Counted from the stretch's first letter, positions 35,751-44,414 are shown. The stretch: DNA of 64,000 nt from Chimaeribacter californicus (GCF_002858675.1 NZ_PJZF01000012.1:62001-126000), one strand, 5' to 3'. Notes: generated by a model not told the origin, from the sequence alone. A program made the numbers and translations.

Positions 35751-36740
35751 ATGCAGCCATTAACCGATCAACTGTTGCACTGCACCCTGCCCGATCTGCC
35801 CCTGCCCGCCGCCCTTCACCCGCGCTGGCTGGCGGAGGGCGTGCTGGAACTGCGGCCGGAGCACGCCCGGCGGGCGGTAGTGGTGTCTGCGGGCATCCAC
35901 GGCAACGAGACCGCGCCGGTCGAGCTGCTGCTGGCGTTGGTGGCGGCGATCGGTGCCGGGACGCTGTGCCCGGCGACTGACCTGCTGCTGGTGTTCGGCA
36001 ATCTGCCGGCGATGCGCGCCAACCGTCGCTACCTGCACCATGACATGAACCGGCTGTTCGGCGGCCGCCACCGAACTGCCCCGCGCAGCCATGAGGCGAC
36101 GCGGGCGGCAGAGCTGGAAGCGGTGACCGCTGCGTTTTTTGAGCACACCACTGCCCCGGCAGGTGAGCGCTGGCATCTGGATATGCACACCGCGATCAGG
36201 GGTTCGCTGTATCCGCAGTTCGCGCTGGTGCCTTTCCATGCGCATGCGTACTCACCCGCCTTTTTTGATCTGCTGGCGGCGGCGGAGCTGGATGCGGTGG
36301 TGCAGCACACCCAGGTGGGCGGCACCTTCAGCCACTTCGTCAGTGAGCAGTTCCAGGCGCAGAGCGTGACGCTGGAGCTGGGCAAGGCGCGGCCGTTCGG
36401 CCAGAACGATCTGCCGCAGTTCGCGCCCACCGGCCGGGCGATCCGTGCCCTGATCACCGGCGCGCCGCTACCGGAGCGGCAAAAACCGCCGGTGCATCAC
36501 TTTACGGTGGCGGAGAGCATCATCAAAACCAGTGAGCAGTTCACCCTGAACCTGCCGAATGAGGCGGAGAACTTCACCTGCCTGCCGCCCGGTTATGAGA
36601 TCGCCGCCCAGCCGGATCGCCGCTGGGTCGTCAGTGACACGGCACGGCATATCCTGTTCCCCAACGCCGGGGTAGCAACGGGCCTGCGGGCCGGGATGCT
36701 GCTGGCACCGGGTGCGCCGCGCCTTTCCCTATCAGAGTGA
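35751..36740 (+). CDS. astE: Succinylglutamate desuccinylase AstE
   Basis: A 329-residue zinc hydrolase of the M14/aspartoacylase type, which releases glutamate and succinate in the last step. SAGIHGNETAPVELL carries the zinc-binding His and Glu, HLDMHTAIRGS the third ligand, and TLELGKARPFGQND the catalytic Glu. It lies 9 bp after astB. Confidence 0.93.
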   Translation: MQPLTDQLLHCTLPDLPLPAALHPRWLAEGVLELRPEHARRAVVVSAGIHGNETAPVELLLALVAAIGAGTLCPATDLLLVFGNLPAMRANRRYLHHDMNRLFGGRHRTAPRSHEATRAAELEAVTAAFFEHTTAPAGERWHLDMHTAIRGSLYPQFALVPFHAHAYSPAFFDLLAAAELDAVVQHTQVGGTFSHFVSEQFQAQSVTLELGKARPFGQNDLPQFAPTGRAIRALITGAPLPERQKPPVHHFTVAESIIKTSEQFTLNLPNEAENFTCLPPGYEIAAQPDRRWVVSDTARHILFPNAGVATGLRAGMLLAPGAPRLSLSE

Positions 36741-36750
36741 CAGGACCCCT

Positions 36751-38190
36751 ATGACTGAAAAAAAATCACAACGGCCACACACCCCGGCCGGGGATCAGCA
36801 CGGCCCGGAGACCCTGCACCGCGGCCTGAGCGCCCGCCACATCCAGCTGATTTCCCTGGGGGGTGCCATCGGCACCGGCCTGTTTATGGGCGCCGGGAAA
36901 ACCATCGCCGTCTCCGGCACGTCGATCCTGATCACTTATGTGGTGGTCGGCTTCTTTATGTTTATGGTGATGCGGGCGATGGGCGAGCTGCTGCTCACCA
37001 GGCTGGAGTACCGCTCGTTTGCGGATTTCGTCTCGGACTATCTCGGCCCTAAGGCCAGCTTTTTCCTCGGCTGGTCTTACTGGCTGAGCTGGGTGGTGAC
37101 CTGCATCGCGGATGTGGTGGTGTGCGGCGGGTATGTGCAGTACTGGCTGCCGCACCTCTCGCCGTGGATCCCGGCGCTGTTCACGCTCGCGTTGCTGTTC
37201 CTGTTTAACCTGCTGTCAGTGAAGATGTTCGGCGAAGCGGAGTTCTGGTTTGCCCTGATCAAGATCATTGCGATTGTCGCGCTTATCGTCACCGGCATCT
37301 GGATGGTTGCTACCGGCTGGACGTCACCAGACGGCGTGCGTGCCTCGCTCGGCAACCTCACCGATACAGCGGTGTTTATGCCGCACGGCGTGGTGGGGTT
37401 TTTTGCCGGTTTCCAGATCGCGATTTTCTCCTATACCGGCATTGAGCTGCTGGGCACCATGACCGCCGAGACGCGCGAGCCGGAGAAGATTCTGCCGAAA
37501 GCGATCAACGCGATTCCGCTGCGCATCATTCTGTTTTATGTGCTGTCGATGGTGGTGATTATCGCCGTGACCTCGTGGCAGCACATCTCGCCCGACACCA
37601 GCCCGTTCGTCACGCTGTTTGCCAAAGCGGGGCTGCCGGCCGCGGCGGCGGTGATTAACTTTGTCGCGCTGACCTCGGCGATGTCGTCGGCCAACAGCGG
37701 CGTCTACTCCAGCACCCGGATGCTCTACGGCCTGTCGATGGAGAAGCACGCGCACTGGCAGTTCCGGATTCTGTCGCGCACCACGGCCATTCCGGTACGC
37801 AGCCTGATCTTCTCTATCTTCTGTATGCTGAGCGGCACCCTGCTGCTGTTCCTGGTGCCGAACGTGATGACGCTGTTCACCATCGTCTCGACGCTGGCCG
37901 CGATTCTGGTGATCTACAGCTGGGGGATGATTCTGGTGGCCTATCTGGTCTACCGCAAGCGCAGCCCGGAGCTGCACCAGCAGGCGATTTTCAGAATGCC
38001 CGCCGGTATTTTCCTCTGCCGCCTGAGCTTGCTGTTTTTCCTGTTTTCGCTGGTGATCATGGTGTTCGACCCGGACACGCGCATCGCGCTGTTCTCGATG
38101 CCGCTCTGGTTCATCCTGCTGGCGGTTATCTGGCGGATTAAGGTGAAACGGGAAAACACGAAGCTGTATAGGCTGGAAGGGAATATGTAG
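36751..38190 (+). CDS. Amino acid permease, CycA-like (APC/AAT family)
   Basis: A 479-residue permease with 12 membrane helices. LHRGLSARHIQLISLGGAIGTGLFMGAGKTI and FAGFQIAIFSYTGIELLGTMTAETREPEKILPKAINAIPLRI are family signatures. Sequence is closest, by eye, to the D-Ala/D-Ser/Gly carrier CycA. I chose ATG 36751, 10 bp after astE; the longer frame overlaps astE. It is co-directional with ast and probably co-transcribed, so it may import an amino acid that feeds or accompanies the pathway. The substrate is not certain. Confidence 0.85.
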   Translation: MTEKKSQRPHTPAGDQHGPETLHRGLSARHIQLISLGGAIGTGLFMGAGKTIAVSGTSILITYVVVGFFMFMVMRAMGELLLTRLEYRSFADFVSDYLGPKASFFLGWSYWLSWVVTCIADVVVCGGYVQYWLPHLSPWIPALFTLALLFLFNLLSVKMFGEAEFWFALIKIIAIVALIVTGIWMVATGWTSPDGVRASLGNLTDTAVFMPHGVVGFFAGFQIAIFSYTGIELLGTMTAETREPEKILPKAINAIPLRIILFYVLSMVVIIAVTSWQHISPDTSPFVTLFAKAGLPAAAAVINFVALTSAMSSANSGVYSSTRMLYGLSMEKHAHWQFRILSRTTAIPVRSLIFSIFCMLSGTLLLFLVPNVMTLFTIVSTLAAILVIYSWGMILVAYLVYRKRSPELHQQAIFRMPAGIFLCRLSLLFFLFSLVIMVFDPDTRIALFSMPLWFILLAVIWRIKVKRENTKLYRLEGNM

Positions 38191-38210
38191 GGGGCGGGGA
38201 ACATCCCCAT

Positions 38211-38235
38211 AAAAAAGCCGCCCACATAGGGCGGC
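38211..38235. terminator. Terminator between the permease and hicB genes
   Basis: GCCGCCC-ACATA-GGGCGGC hairpin with six Ts after it on the minus strand (for hicB) and a weaker tail on the plus strand. Confidence 0.8.
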
Positions 38236-38257
38236 CATTTAATTAGGTTACGGTATA

Positions 38258-38665
38258 TTAAATAGCCGTCAATTCCAGCCGCTTACCAAGCGCAAGCAGC
38301 GCTTTTTGGATCGTATCGATCTTTGTCGTGTGATGCAGATCGAAGATACGTGTCACCTCTTGCTTTTTAGTTTTCATGCGGCTTGCCAGTTCAACCTGAG
38401 TCAAGCCATCATCAATAAAGGCATTAAGCAGCAGGACTTTAGCAGCAACGCTTAACGGCACCTCTACAAAATCGCCGGTGACTGTACTCGGGGCCGGTAC
38501 TTTTTGATTATCCTCAAAATAAAATTCAAAGGCAGTGACCAGCGCATCCAGCCCCATTTCCAACGCTTCCTCGCGCGTGTCGCCCTGGGTCAGCGCCTCC
38601 GGTATATCCGGGAACGACACGACGTACCCGCCATCACACGGCTGTAAATCAATGGGATATCGCAT
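38258..38665 (-). CDS. hicB: HicB-type antitoxin with HTH domain
   Basis: A 135-residue antitoxin. The N-terminal HicB fold (MRYPIDLQPCDGGYVVSFPDIPEALTQGDTREEALEMGLDALVTAFEFYFED) binds the HicA toxin; the C-terminal part (DGLTQVELASRMKTKKQEVTRIFDLHHTTKIDTIQKALLALG) is an XRE-type helix-turn-helix for autorepression. It follows the hicA remnant after 48 bp, which hold a CCAGCCC/GGGCTGG hairpin (38692-38709). Confidence 0.9.
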   Translation of the reverse strand: MRYPIDLQPCDGGYVVSFPDIPEALTQGDTREEALEMGLDALVTAFEFYFEDNQKVPAPSTVTGDFVEVPLSVAAKVLLLNAFIDDGLTQVELASRMKTKKQEVTRIFDLHHTTKIDTIQKALLALGKRLELTAI

Positions 38666-38691
38666 AGTGATTAAGTGAATCTCCGCGAGTA

Positions 38692-38709
38692 CCAGCCCCG
38701 AAGGGCTGG
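38692..38709 (-). other. Hairpin with UUCG loop between hicA and hicB
   Basis: On the minus strand CCAGCCC-TTCG-GGGCTGG, a very stable tetraloop hairpin without a T tail. It may block or separate translation of hicB from that of hicA. Confidence 0.5.
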
Positions 38710-38713
38710 ATTT

Positions 38714-38886
38714 TTATAGGCCAAGCTGCTTGATGATGGCCCTTCGCAATGGCTCTTTTAACTCAGCGCCGGGATGCCGGGGCATTACACTCCGTTTACC
38801 CTGGTATCTCAGTTTCAAATGGTTTGTGCCGTTTGAAATCTCCACCCCTGAGATTCAAGCCACCGCCTGAACTCGCTTTGCTTCAC
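38714..38886 (-). pseudogene. hicA: hicA toxin gene, frameshifted
   Basis: Read from GTG 38886-38884 (AGGAGG upstream), the frame gives V-K-Q-S-E-F-R-R-W-L-E-S-Q-G and then leaves the HicA sequence. One base on, the frame resumes VEISNGTNHLKLRYQGKRS and runs to KAIIKQLGL-like IIKQLGL and TAA at 38716-38714. The span is 173 bases, one short of 58 codons; a G is missing from the GGGG at the junction. HicA (an mRNA-cutting dsRBD-like toxin of about 57 residues) is therefore probably not made. A sequencing error in a G run would look the same. Confidence 0.8.
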
Positions 38887-38949
38887 CTCTCCTCCTGTCT
38901 GTTGAACACGCAAAGATAGTAATCAAAAATGCTTACCTAGTCAACATTT

Positions 38950-38976
38950 TTGCTTACCTTAAAGGGGTGCTATGAT
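38950..38976 (+). promoter_or_regulatory. Promoter/operator region of the HigA-like gene
   Basis: TATGAT (38971-38976) with a TTGCTT-like -35. Just upstream, CAAAAATG and CATTTTTG form an 8-bp inverted repeat with 13 bp between, and TGCTTACC is repeated directly. It is a likely binding site for the antitoxin. Confidence 0.5.
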
Positions 38977-39038
38977 GTATTACCCTGGAGGTTTACCGAT
39001 GGTGATGCTGAAATTCTTAACCTGGAGGATTACCACTA

Positions 39039-39323
39039 ATGAGAATGGCCAACCCCGCCCATCCTGGCGAAATCATTGCTGAAGCGCTGGAGGACATGAA
39101 TGTCAGCCTCCGTCAATTTGCGAAAGCGATGGAGATCGCGCCTTCCACGGCCAGCCGGTTAATTTCCGGGCATACTACCGTCACGCCAGAAATGGCCCTT
39201 AAACTTTCCGCCGTAATTGGCAGCACGCCGGAAACCTGGCTAAAAATTCAGGCCACGTATAGCCTCTTTATCGCCAGACAGCTAACAGATGTCAGCCATT
39301 TACACAGGCTGGCTTTCGCCTGA
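39039..39323 (+). CDS. HigA-family antitoxin-like XRE regulator, no toxin partner
   Basis: A 94-residue DNA-binding protein: [72 protein letters not shown] is the full HigA core. HigB normally lies directly upstream. Here only about 150 bp separate it from hicA and no RelE-like sequence is seen. GGAGG lies 10 nt before ATG 39039. A near copy of the leader (CCTGGAGGTTTACC and CCTGGAGGATTACC) lies about 40 bp upstream. The stop is 6 bp from the decayed CRISPR repeat. Confidence 0.85.
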   Translation: MRMANPAHPGEIIAEALEDMNVSLRQFAKAMEIAPSTASRLISGHTTVTPEMALKLSAVIGSTPETWLKIQATYSLFIARQLTDVSHLHRLAFA

Positions 39324-39329
39324 AGGCGA

Positions 39330-39603
39330 GAAGTTATCCCCGCGAAAGCGGGGGAAGACATGGTCAGTACAAAACTGAGCAACCGGCGACACGGTTTATC
39401 CCCGCTCTCGCGGGGAACACTCCGTGAGGCGCTCCTCATCGCCCTCCAGCCCCGGTTTATCCCCGCTCTCGCGGGGAACACTTACTCCAACCAACCGGAG
39501 AGGGAGTGATGAACGGTTTATCCCCGCTCTCGCGGGGAACACCTCCGATTTCGCAATCCTGCCGTGCAAGTCGCCGGTTTATCCCCGCTCTCGCGGGGAA
39601 CAC
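39330..39603 (-). CRISPR. Type I-E CRISPR array: 4 intact repeats, 1 decayed, 4 spacers
   Basis: Identical 29-nt repeats at 39392-39420, 39453-39481, 39514-39542 and 39575-39603, separated by 32-nt spacers at 39421, 39482 and 39543. A decayed 30-nt copy is at 39330-39359, again 32 nt from the next repeat. The stem is CCCCGC/GCGGGG. Read on the minus strand each repeat ends in ATAAACCG, the I-E crRNA handle, so transcription runs right to left. The decayed repeat is then the leader-distal end, as usual, and the AT-rich DNA above 39604 is the leader side. No cas gene is in the window. Confidence 0.93.
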
Positions 39604-39753
39604 TCTTCGGGCATTCCATTGATTCTCTGCACCTTTTTCAGGCGAAAAAATTCTACCAAATTTTCTTTGTTTTTTATGAGAGCTAAGTCATTGATCCTGT
39701 AGGACGTTAAAAATCCGGTATTCCCTTTTCCCGTTTTCACCGGCCGGAAAAAG

Positions 39754-39779
39754 AAAAACCCCGGCGGGCCGGGGTTTTT
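39754..39779. terminator. Terminator after terC
   Basis: ACCCCGG/CCGGGGT hairpin with A and T runs on both sides, 19 bp past the terC stop. It works in both directions. Confidence 0.85.
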
Positions 39780-39797
39780 AGCGTGTGGAGGCGAGCA

Positions 39798-40817
39798 TTA
39801 CTTCTCTTTGGCGGGGAACAGCACGCTGGCGAGGATGCCGAGGCCCAGCACAATCAGCACGATGTAGAGGCTGGTATTGATGCCAATCTCGTAACCGTGG
39901 TGCCAGAGGTGATCGCTGGCATTCAGGCCGAGTTTGAAGGCGATGAAGAACAGCAATACCACCACCGCTTTCTCCAGATGGGAGAGGTAGCGGCGCAGCG
40001 CTTCCAGCACAAAGTAGAGCGCGCGCAGGCCAAGGATGGCGAACATCATCGCGGAGTAAACAATCAGCGGCTCACGGCTCACGGCGATCACCGCCGGGAC
40101 GCTGTCAAAGGCGAACATCACGTCCGACAGTTCGACTACCGCCACACACAGCAGTAGCGGCGTGGCGTAGCGTGCGCCCTTCTTCACCGTAAAGGCGAAG
40201 CCCTTGTTCTGCGGCTTCTCCAGCTCGGCGGTCACTTCGCCGGCTTTCAGCAGGAAACGGTCACCGGCCAGTTTCGGCCACACCGGGAAGAAGCGGCGTA
40301 CCAGACGGTTGGCGAAGTGATCGGAGTAATCGTCGATCTCTTCATCATCTTCACCGGAACGCAGCATCATCACCGCCGTCCAGGCGACGATCACCGCAAA
40401 CACCATCTCCACCCACGGCCCCAGTGACAGCAGCGCGGTGCCGAAGGCCACAAAAATACCGCGGAACACAATCGCCCCAATCACGCCCCAGTAAAGCACG
40501 CGGTGGCGCAGGCCATCCGGCACCTTAAACCAGGCGAAAATCGCCATCATCACGAACAGGTTGTCCACCGACAGCACTTTCTCCAGCGCATAACCGGTAA
40601 TAAACAGGTTCGCGACGGCCGCACCATGGTGAATATAAAGAAAACCGGCGAAACCCAGGGCGGTAGCCACCCAGAAAATCGACCAGCCTACCGCGCTTTT
40701 CAGGCTGATGGCGTGGTTACCACGGTGGGCAAACAGGTCAATCAGCAGCGCGGCGACCGACAGGCCAACAAATACGCTGACCGTCTCCAGAGGAAAACCA
40801 ATATGAACAGACTCCAT
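39798..40817 (-). CDS. terC: TerC-family integral membrane protein
   Basis: A 339-residue membrane protein with about nine helices. TGYALEKVLSVDNLFVMMAIFAWFKVP and VAVVELSDVMFAFDSVPAVIAVSREPLIVYSAMMFAILGLRALYFVLEAL are the TerC core, with its conserved Asp and Glu residues in the membrane. Sequence follows plasmid-type TerC rather than the pH-responsive Alx. No other ter genes are nearby. Family members are linked to tellurite resistance or to metal export across the inner membrane; which applies here is not known. Confidence 0.9.
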   Translation of the reverse strand: MESVHIGFPLETVSVFVGLSVAALLIDLFAHRGNHAISLKSAVGWSIFWVATALGFAGFLYIHHGAAVANLFITGYALEKVLSVDNLFVMMAIFAWFKVPDGLRHRVLYWGVIGAIVFRGIFVAFGTALLSLGPWVEMVFAVIVAWTAVMMLRSGEDDEEIDDYSDHFANRLVRRFFPVWPKLAGDRFLLKAGEVTAELEKPQNKGFAFTVKKGARYATPLLLCVAVVELSDVMFAFDSVPAVIAVSREPLIVYSAMMFAILGLRALYFVLEALRRYLSHLEKAVVVLLFFIAFKLGLNASDHLWHHGYEIGINTSLYIVLIVLGLGILASVLFPAKEK

Positions 40818-41021
40818 TATCTCTTCTCAACTCAATATGTTACCTGAAACGGTAACCAGGTTAGTTTTTATAAGTGTGCCGCGGCATTGTGCGCGACGTC
40901 ACTATTTTAGCAGCAGCGCGCCGATCATCAGACATAAACAACATGAAACTATCAACGGCATAAAGGGGGATGCAGAGGGGAAGGCCTGCCGCGCGTCAGT
41001 TAACGGCCGCAGGCCGGGCAA

Positions 41022-41504
41022 TCAGAGGTTTTTCAGCGCCTTCACGGTCTCTTCAATATCAATCTCCAGCTCGGAGAAAGTGAAGGTTTTATTCTGGAAG
41101 GTGGTGACGTTCAGCATTTCCAGCGGGCGGGTTGCGCCTTTGTCGGCCTCTTGTTTCGGGCGGATGCGCTCCATCAGCAGCCCGGCAGAAAGCACCGCGT
41201 TCTCTTTATCAATCTGCGCCTCAACCGGCACCTGTTTGGTGAAACGGTTGAACGACTTGATGCTGGTGATTTTGATGCGCTCACCGGCAATGTGGATGTA
41301 TTTGCTCTCTACCGCCACTTTCACCGCATAGGCCGACAGCCCTTTGTTATTGGTGGTCGGCTCAAACGTCACGGCGGCATTCTTTTTCAGCAGCTCCGGA
41401 TTCGCCACTTTGACAACGTGAAAATACCGGTTGTCGCCGTTTTCATCTTTAATAAATCCGAATCCTTTGTCTTCGAAATATGTCGTAATTGTACCGTGCA
41501 TCAT
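41022..41504 (-). CDS. Cold-shock-domain protein with C-terminal extension
   Basis: A 160-residue protein. Residues 1-65 are a cold-shock nucleic acid-binding domain (MMHGTITTYFEDKGFGFIKDENGDNRYFHVVKV) with RNP1-like GFGFIKD and RNP2-like RYFHV. The remaining 95 residues are of unknown fold and occur in a family of longer enterobacterial CSD proteins. The start is ATG 41504 or the next codon; the frame to 41633 crosses the exbD terminator and is not used. It is monocistronic and may be an RNA chaperone. Confidence 0.8.
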   Translation of the reverse strand: MMHGTITTYFEDKGFGFIKDENGDNRYFHVVKVANPELLKKNAAVTFEPTTNNKGLSAYAVKVAVESKYIHIAGERIKITSIKSFNRFTKQVPVEAQIDKENAVLSAGLLMERIRPKQEADKGATRPLEMLNVTTFQNKTFTFSELEIDIEETVKALKNL

Positions 41505-41603
41505 AGTTACCGCCTGACCTGTCAACAAAACGCCTATTTTAGTCGAGCCACACGCAGAAGTCGCCTGCTTTACCGCACTTCCTGCCCGGTGCGCGGCCAT
41601 AAA

Positions 41604-41629
41604 AAAACGGCCTCCGGGGAGGCCGTTTT
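41604..41629 (-). terminator. Terminator of exbBD
   Basis: AAAACGGCCTCC/GGAGGCCGTTTT hairpin with A/T runs, 16 bp past the exbD stop. Confidence 0.88.
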
Positions 41630-41644
41630 CCATGCGGGGCGGGC

Positions 41645-42070
41645 TTACTGCGCGCCGGTGTGCTCCATGCCCACCAGCCCGACTTTGAGGTAACCCGCCT
41701 GACGCAGTGCGTCCATCACGCCCATCATCGTTTCGTAATCCACGGATTTGTCCGCGCGGAAGAAAATGGTGGTCTCTTTGTCGCCGTGCGTCTGCTGCGC
41801 CAGTTGTGCCGTGAGCTGCTCACGCGGCACCGGCACATCACCGACAAACAGCTGTTTCTCGGCGTTGACCGTGAGGAACAGCGGTTTTTCCGGGCGCGGC
41901 GACGGCTTGCTGGTGGAGGCCGGCAGGTCAACCCGCACGTCCACCGTGGCCAGCGGCGCGGCCACCATAAAGATGATCAGCAGCACCAACATCACGTCGA
42001 TAAACGGCGTCACGTTGATCTCATGCATCTCCCCGCTTTCATCAATATCGTCATTCAGACGCATCGCCAT
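41645..42070 (-). CDS. exbD: Biopolymer transport protein ExbD
   Basis: A 141-residue inner-membrane protein of the TonB motor. MAMRLNDDIDESGEMHEINVTPFIDVMLVLLIIFMVAAPLATVDVRVDLPAS holds the single membrane helix with the essential proton-path Asp (FIDVMLVLL). The rest is periplasmic. It lies 6 bp after exbB. Confidence 0.94.
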   Translation of the reverse strand: MAMRLNDDIDESGEMHEINVTPFIDVMLVLLIIFMVAAPLATVDVRVDLPASTSKPSPRPEKPLFLTVNAEKQLFVGDVPVPREQLTAQLAQQTHGDKETTIFFRADKSVDYETMMGVMDALRQAGYLKVGLVGMEHTGAQ

Positions 42071-42076
42071 CGTCAG

Positions 42077-43036
42077 TTACCCCACGCGCAGTTGCGGATT
42101 GGCGCGTTTGCTGCCGGCGTTGGCCGCCAGATCCAGATCACGCCCCTGCAACAGCAGCAATTGGGCAGCAACGTCCCCGAGCAGGTGGCGGTAGGCGGCA
42201 ATCAGGCGGGCGAAGATGTTATAGATCACCACCGCCGGAATTGCGGCCACCAGGCCGACGGCGGTTGCCAGCAGCGCTTCCGCGATGCCCGGTGCCACCA
42301 CAGCGAGGTTGGTGGTCTGGGTTTCGGCGATGCCGATAAAGCTGTTCATGATGCCCCAAACAGTGCCGAACAAACCAACGAACGGCGAAATCGCGCCGAT
42401 GGTCGCCAGGAAACCGTTGCCGCGCCCCATGTGGCGGCCGGCCGCCGCCACGCGGCGCTCCAGGCGGAAGCTGGTGCGATCTTTAATGCCGGCGATGTCT
42501 GCCGATTGCGCTGACAGCTCCAGCTCGTTTTGCGCATCCGCCAGCAGCCGGGCGCTGAGGCTCTTGTCATCAAAGCCCTCTACCACGGCGGCGGCTTCGT
42601 CCAGCGAGGTCACGGAAGCCAGTGCGCGCAGTTCACGGCGCAGGCGGCGTTTGGCGGCAAGCAACTCGCTGCCCTTGGCGAACAGGATCGCCCAGGTGAC
42701 GACCGAAGCCAGCAGCAGGCCAATCATCACGGTTTTGACTACCGCGTCCGCGTGGTGATACATGCCGAGCACCGACAGATCCTGTGGGATCACCGGCTGG
42801 GCCGCAGGGGCGGACGGCTGCGGGTCAGCGGCCATCACCGGGGCCGCCGGCGCAGCGGTTACCTGCGCGCTCTGGGCGGCCGGGGCGGTATTGGTGGCTG
42901 GGGCCGCCAGCGCCGGGCCGCTCAACCCGGCCAGCAGGCACAGGGAGGCCAGCGCCAGGCGCCCACGGCGTTGTGTGGTGTTTTTTACTGCTACGGCGGA
43001 TGTGGGCATCCCCAACTTCATCATCATGCGAGCCAA
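42077..43036 (-). CDS. exbB: Biopolymer transport protein ExbB, long form
   Basis: A 319-residue member of the ExbB/TolQ family that uses the proton gradient to energise TonB. A signal-like segment and a long Ala/Pro-rich periplasmic stretch (about residues 45-85) precede LSVLGMYHHADAVVKTVMIGLLLASVVTWAILFAK. The core has ERRVAAAGRHMGRGNGFLATIGAISPFVGLFGTVWGIMNSF. E. coli ExbB lacks the extension; Serratia-type ExbB has it. The start is probably the TTG at 43034-43036, 9 nt after GGAGG; ATG codons three further on lack a ribosome site. Confidence 0.92.
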   Translation of the reverse strand: MARMMMKLGMPTSAVAVKNTTQRRGRLALASLCLLAGLSGPALAAPATNTAPAAQSAQVTAAPAAPVMAADPQPSAPAAQPVIPQDLSVLGMYHHADAVVKTVMIGLLLASVVTWAILFAKGSELLAAKRRLRRELRALASVTSLDEAAAVVEGFDDKSLSARLLADAQNELELSAQSADIAGIKDRTSFRLERRVAAAGRHMGRGNGFLATIGAISPFVGLFGTVWGIMNSFIGIAETQTTNLAVVAPGIAEALLATAVGLVAAIPAVVIYNIFARLIAAYRHLLGDVAAQLLLLQGRDLDLAANAGSKRANPQLRVG

Positions 43037-43115
43037 TTTGCTACGCCTCCACCCTAAATCATCAACGTTGGAAGAAATAAATCAGTGCGGGATCATATCA
43101 AACACAGCAGGGATT

Positions 43116-43134
43116 GATAGTGGTTCTCATTATT
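43116..43134 (-). promoter_or_regulatory. Fur box upstream of exbB
   Basis: GATAGTGGTTCTCATTATT matches 14 of 19 bases of the Fur consensus, about 80 bp before the exbB start. Iron repression of exbBD is expected. Confidence 0.7.
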
Positions 43135-43324
43135 ATTTACGCACGCAAGAGATCAAGGTCAAGGCAAGTGAAATATCCATAAGGAAAGTGAGCGGCAGGC
43201 AGAAGGGAGGGCGGGAACGCGCCGATGCAAGCGCTGTTTTTTTAGCCGCATCACAAATCCGGGGGCCGCGCCAGCGCTGGCCGTGACGCAGATCGGATTT
43301 ACTTTAAAAAGCCATTTCAACAAA

Positions 43325-43352
43325 TTTTCAATACCATTTCAAAGTGTATAAT
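43325..43352 (+). promoter_or_regulatory. Promoter of the TRAP operon
   Basis: TATAAT at 43347-43352 with a TG-like extension and a TTTTCA -35 at 43325. CATTTCAA occurs twice (about 43312 and 43335) and TGTTTCAAA once, close to the -35 and +1 regions; they may bind a regulator. Confidence 0.55.
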
Positions 43353-43436
43353 CGCGTTAATAAAATGTTTCAAATTTAACAAGACCCCCTTTTTCCTTTG
43401 ACGTTTCCCGGCCTTCCCCTGCCCCTGGAGAGAACC

Positions 43437-44414
43437 ATGACACTGCGAAAATCCCTGCTGGCCCTGAGCCTGTTTTCCGCCACGCTGTTCATCAGCCCTT
43501 CGTCCCTTGCCCAGACCATTAAGGCCGCGGATGTGCACCCGCAGGGCTACCCGAATGTGGTGGCGGTGCAGCATATGGGGGAAAAACTGGAGAAGGCCAC
43601 CGACGGGCGGCTGGAGATTAAAACCTTTCCCGGCGGCGTGCTGGGCGATGAGAAACAGATGATCGAGCAGGCGCAGATTGGCGCCATTGATCTGATCCGC
43701 GTGTCGATGGCGCCGGTGGCAGCCATTCTGCCGGAAATTGAAGTGTTCACCCTGCCCTATATTTTCCGCGACGAAGACCATATGCATAAGGTGCTCGACA
43801 GCCAGGTCGGGCAGGAGATCGGCAATAACATCACCAATGACCCAAAATCCCGCCTGGTGTTCCTCGGCTGGATGGATTCCGGCACGCGGAACATGATCAC
43901 CAAAACCCCGCTGACCAAACCGGAAGACCTGAAAGGCATGAAGATCCGCGTGCAGGGCAGCCCGGTGGCGCTGGCCACGCTGAAAGCGATGGGTGCCAAT
44001 GCGGTGGCGATGGGCGTGAGTGAAGTCTTCAGCGGCATGCAGACCGGCGTGATTGACGGCACGGAAAATAACCCGCCGACCTTTGTCGCCCATAACTACC
44101 TGCCGGTGGCGAAATATTACACCCTGACCCGCCACTTCATTATCCCGGAGCTGTTCCTCTACTCGAAAGCGAAATGGGACAAATTAAGCAGCGAGGATCA
44201 GCAACTGATCCTGAAGCTGGCCAAAGAGGCGCAGACTGAACAGCGCCAGCTGTGGGCCGCCTATAACGAAAAAGCGCTGCAAACCATGAAAGCCGGCGGT
44301 GTGAAATTCCAGGAGATAGACACTAACTATTTCTATAAGGCCACCCAGCCAGTGCGCGATCAGTTCGGCAAAGCCCATCAGGATCTGGTGAATAAAATCA
44401 ACGACGTGAAATAA
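43437..44414 (+). CDS. TRAP transporter solute-binding protein DctP
   Basis: A 325-residue periplasmic binding protein. The signal peptide is LRKSLLALSLFSATLFISPSSLAQ. ATDGRLEIKTFPGGVLGDEKQMIEQ, LKGMKIRVQGSPV (the carboxylate-binding Arg) and MGVSEVFSGMQTGVIDGTENNP are DctP signatures. It captures an organic acid for the DctQM permease. The substrate cannot be told from sequence. ATG 43437 follows CTGGAG. Confidence 0.92.
   Translation: MTLRKSLLALSLFSATLFISPSSLAQTIKAADVHPQGYPNVVAVQHMGEKLEKATDGRLEIKTFPGGVLGDEKQMIEQAQIGAIDLIRVSMAPVAAILPEIEVFTLPYIFRDEDHMHKVLDSQVGQEIGNNITNDPKSRLVFLGWMDSGTRNMITKTPLTKPEDLKGMKIRVQGSPVALATLKAMGANAVAMGVSEVFSGMQTGVIDGTENNPPTFVAHNYLPVAKYYTLTRHFIIPELFLYSKAKWDKLSSEDQQLILKLAKEAQTEQRQLWAAYNEKALQTMKAGGVKFQEIDTNYFYKATQPVRDQFGKAHQDLVNKINDVK

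Noticed and set aside
38999..39082. 27-codon frame before the HigA-like gene as a HigB toxin
   Set aside because: Too short and without RelE-fold residues; noted only as a leader feature.
39248..39702. Open frames across the CRISPR array on both strands
   Set aside because: Their peptides repeat (for example RSRGEH) because they translate the repeats; the array explains them.
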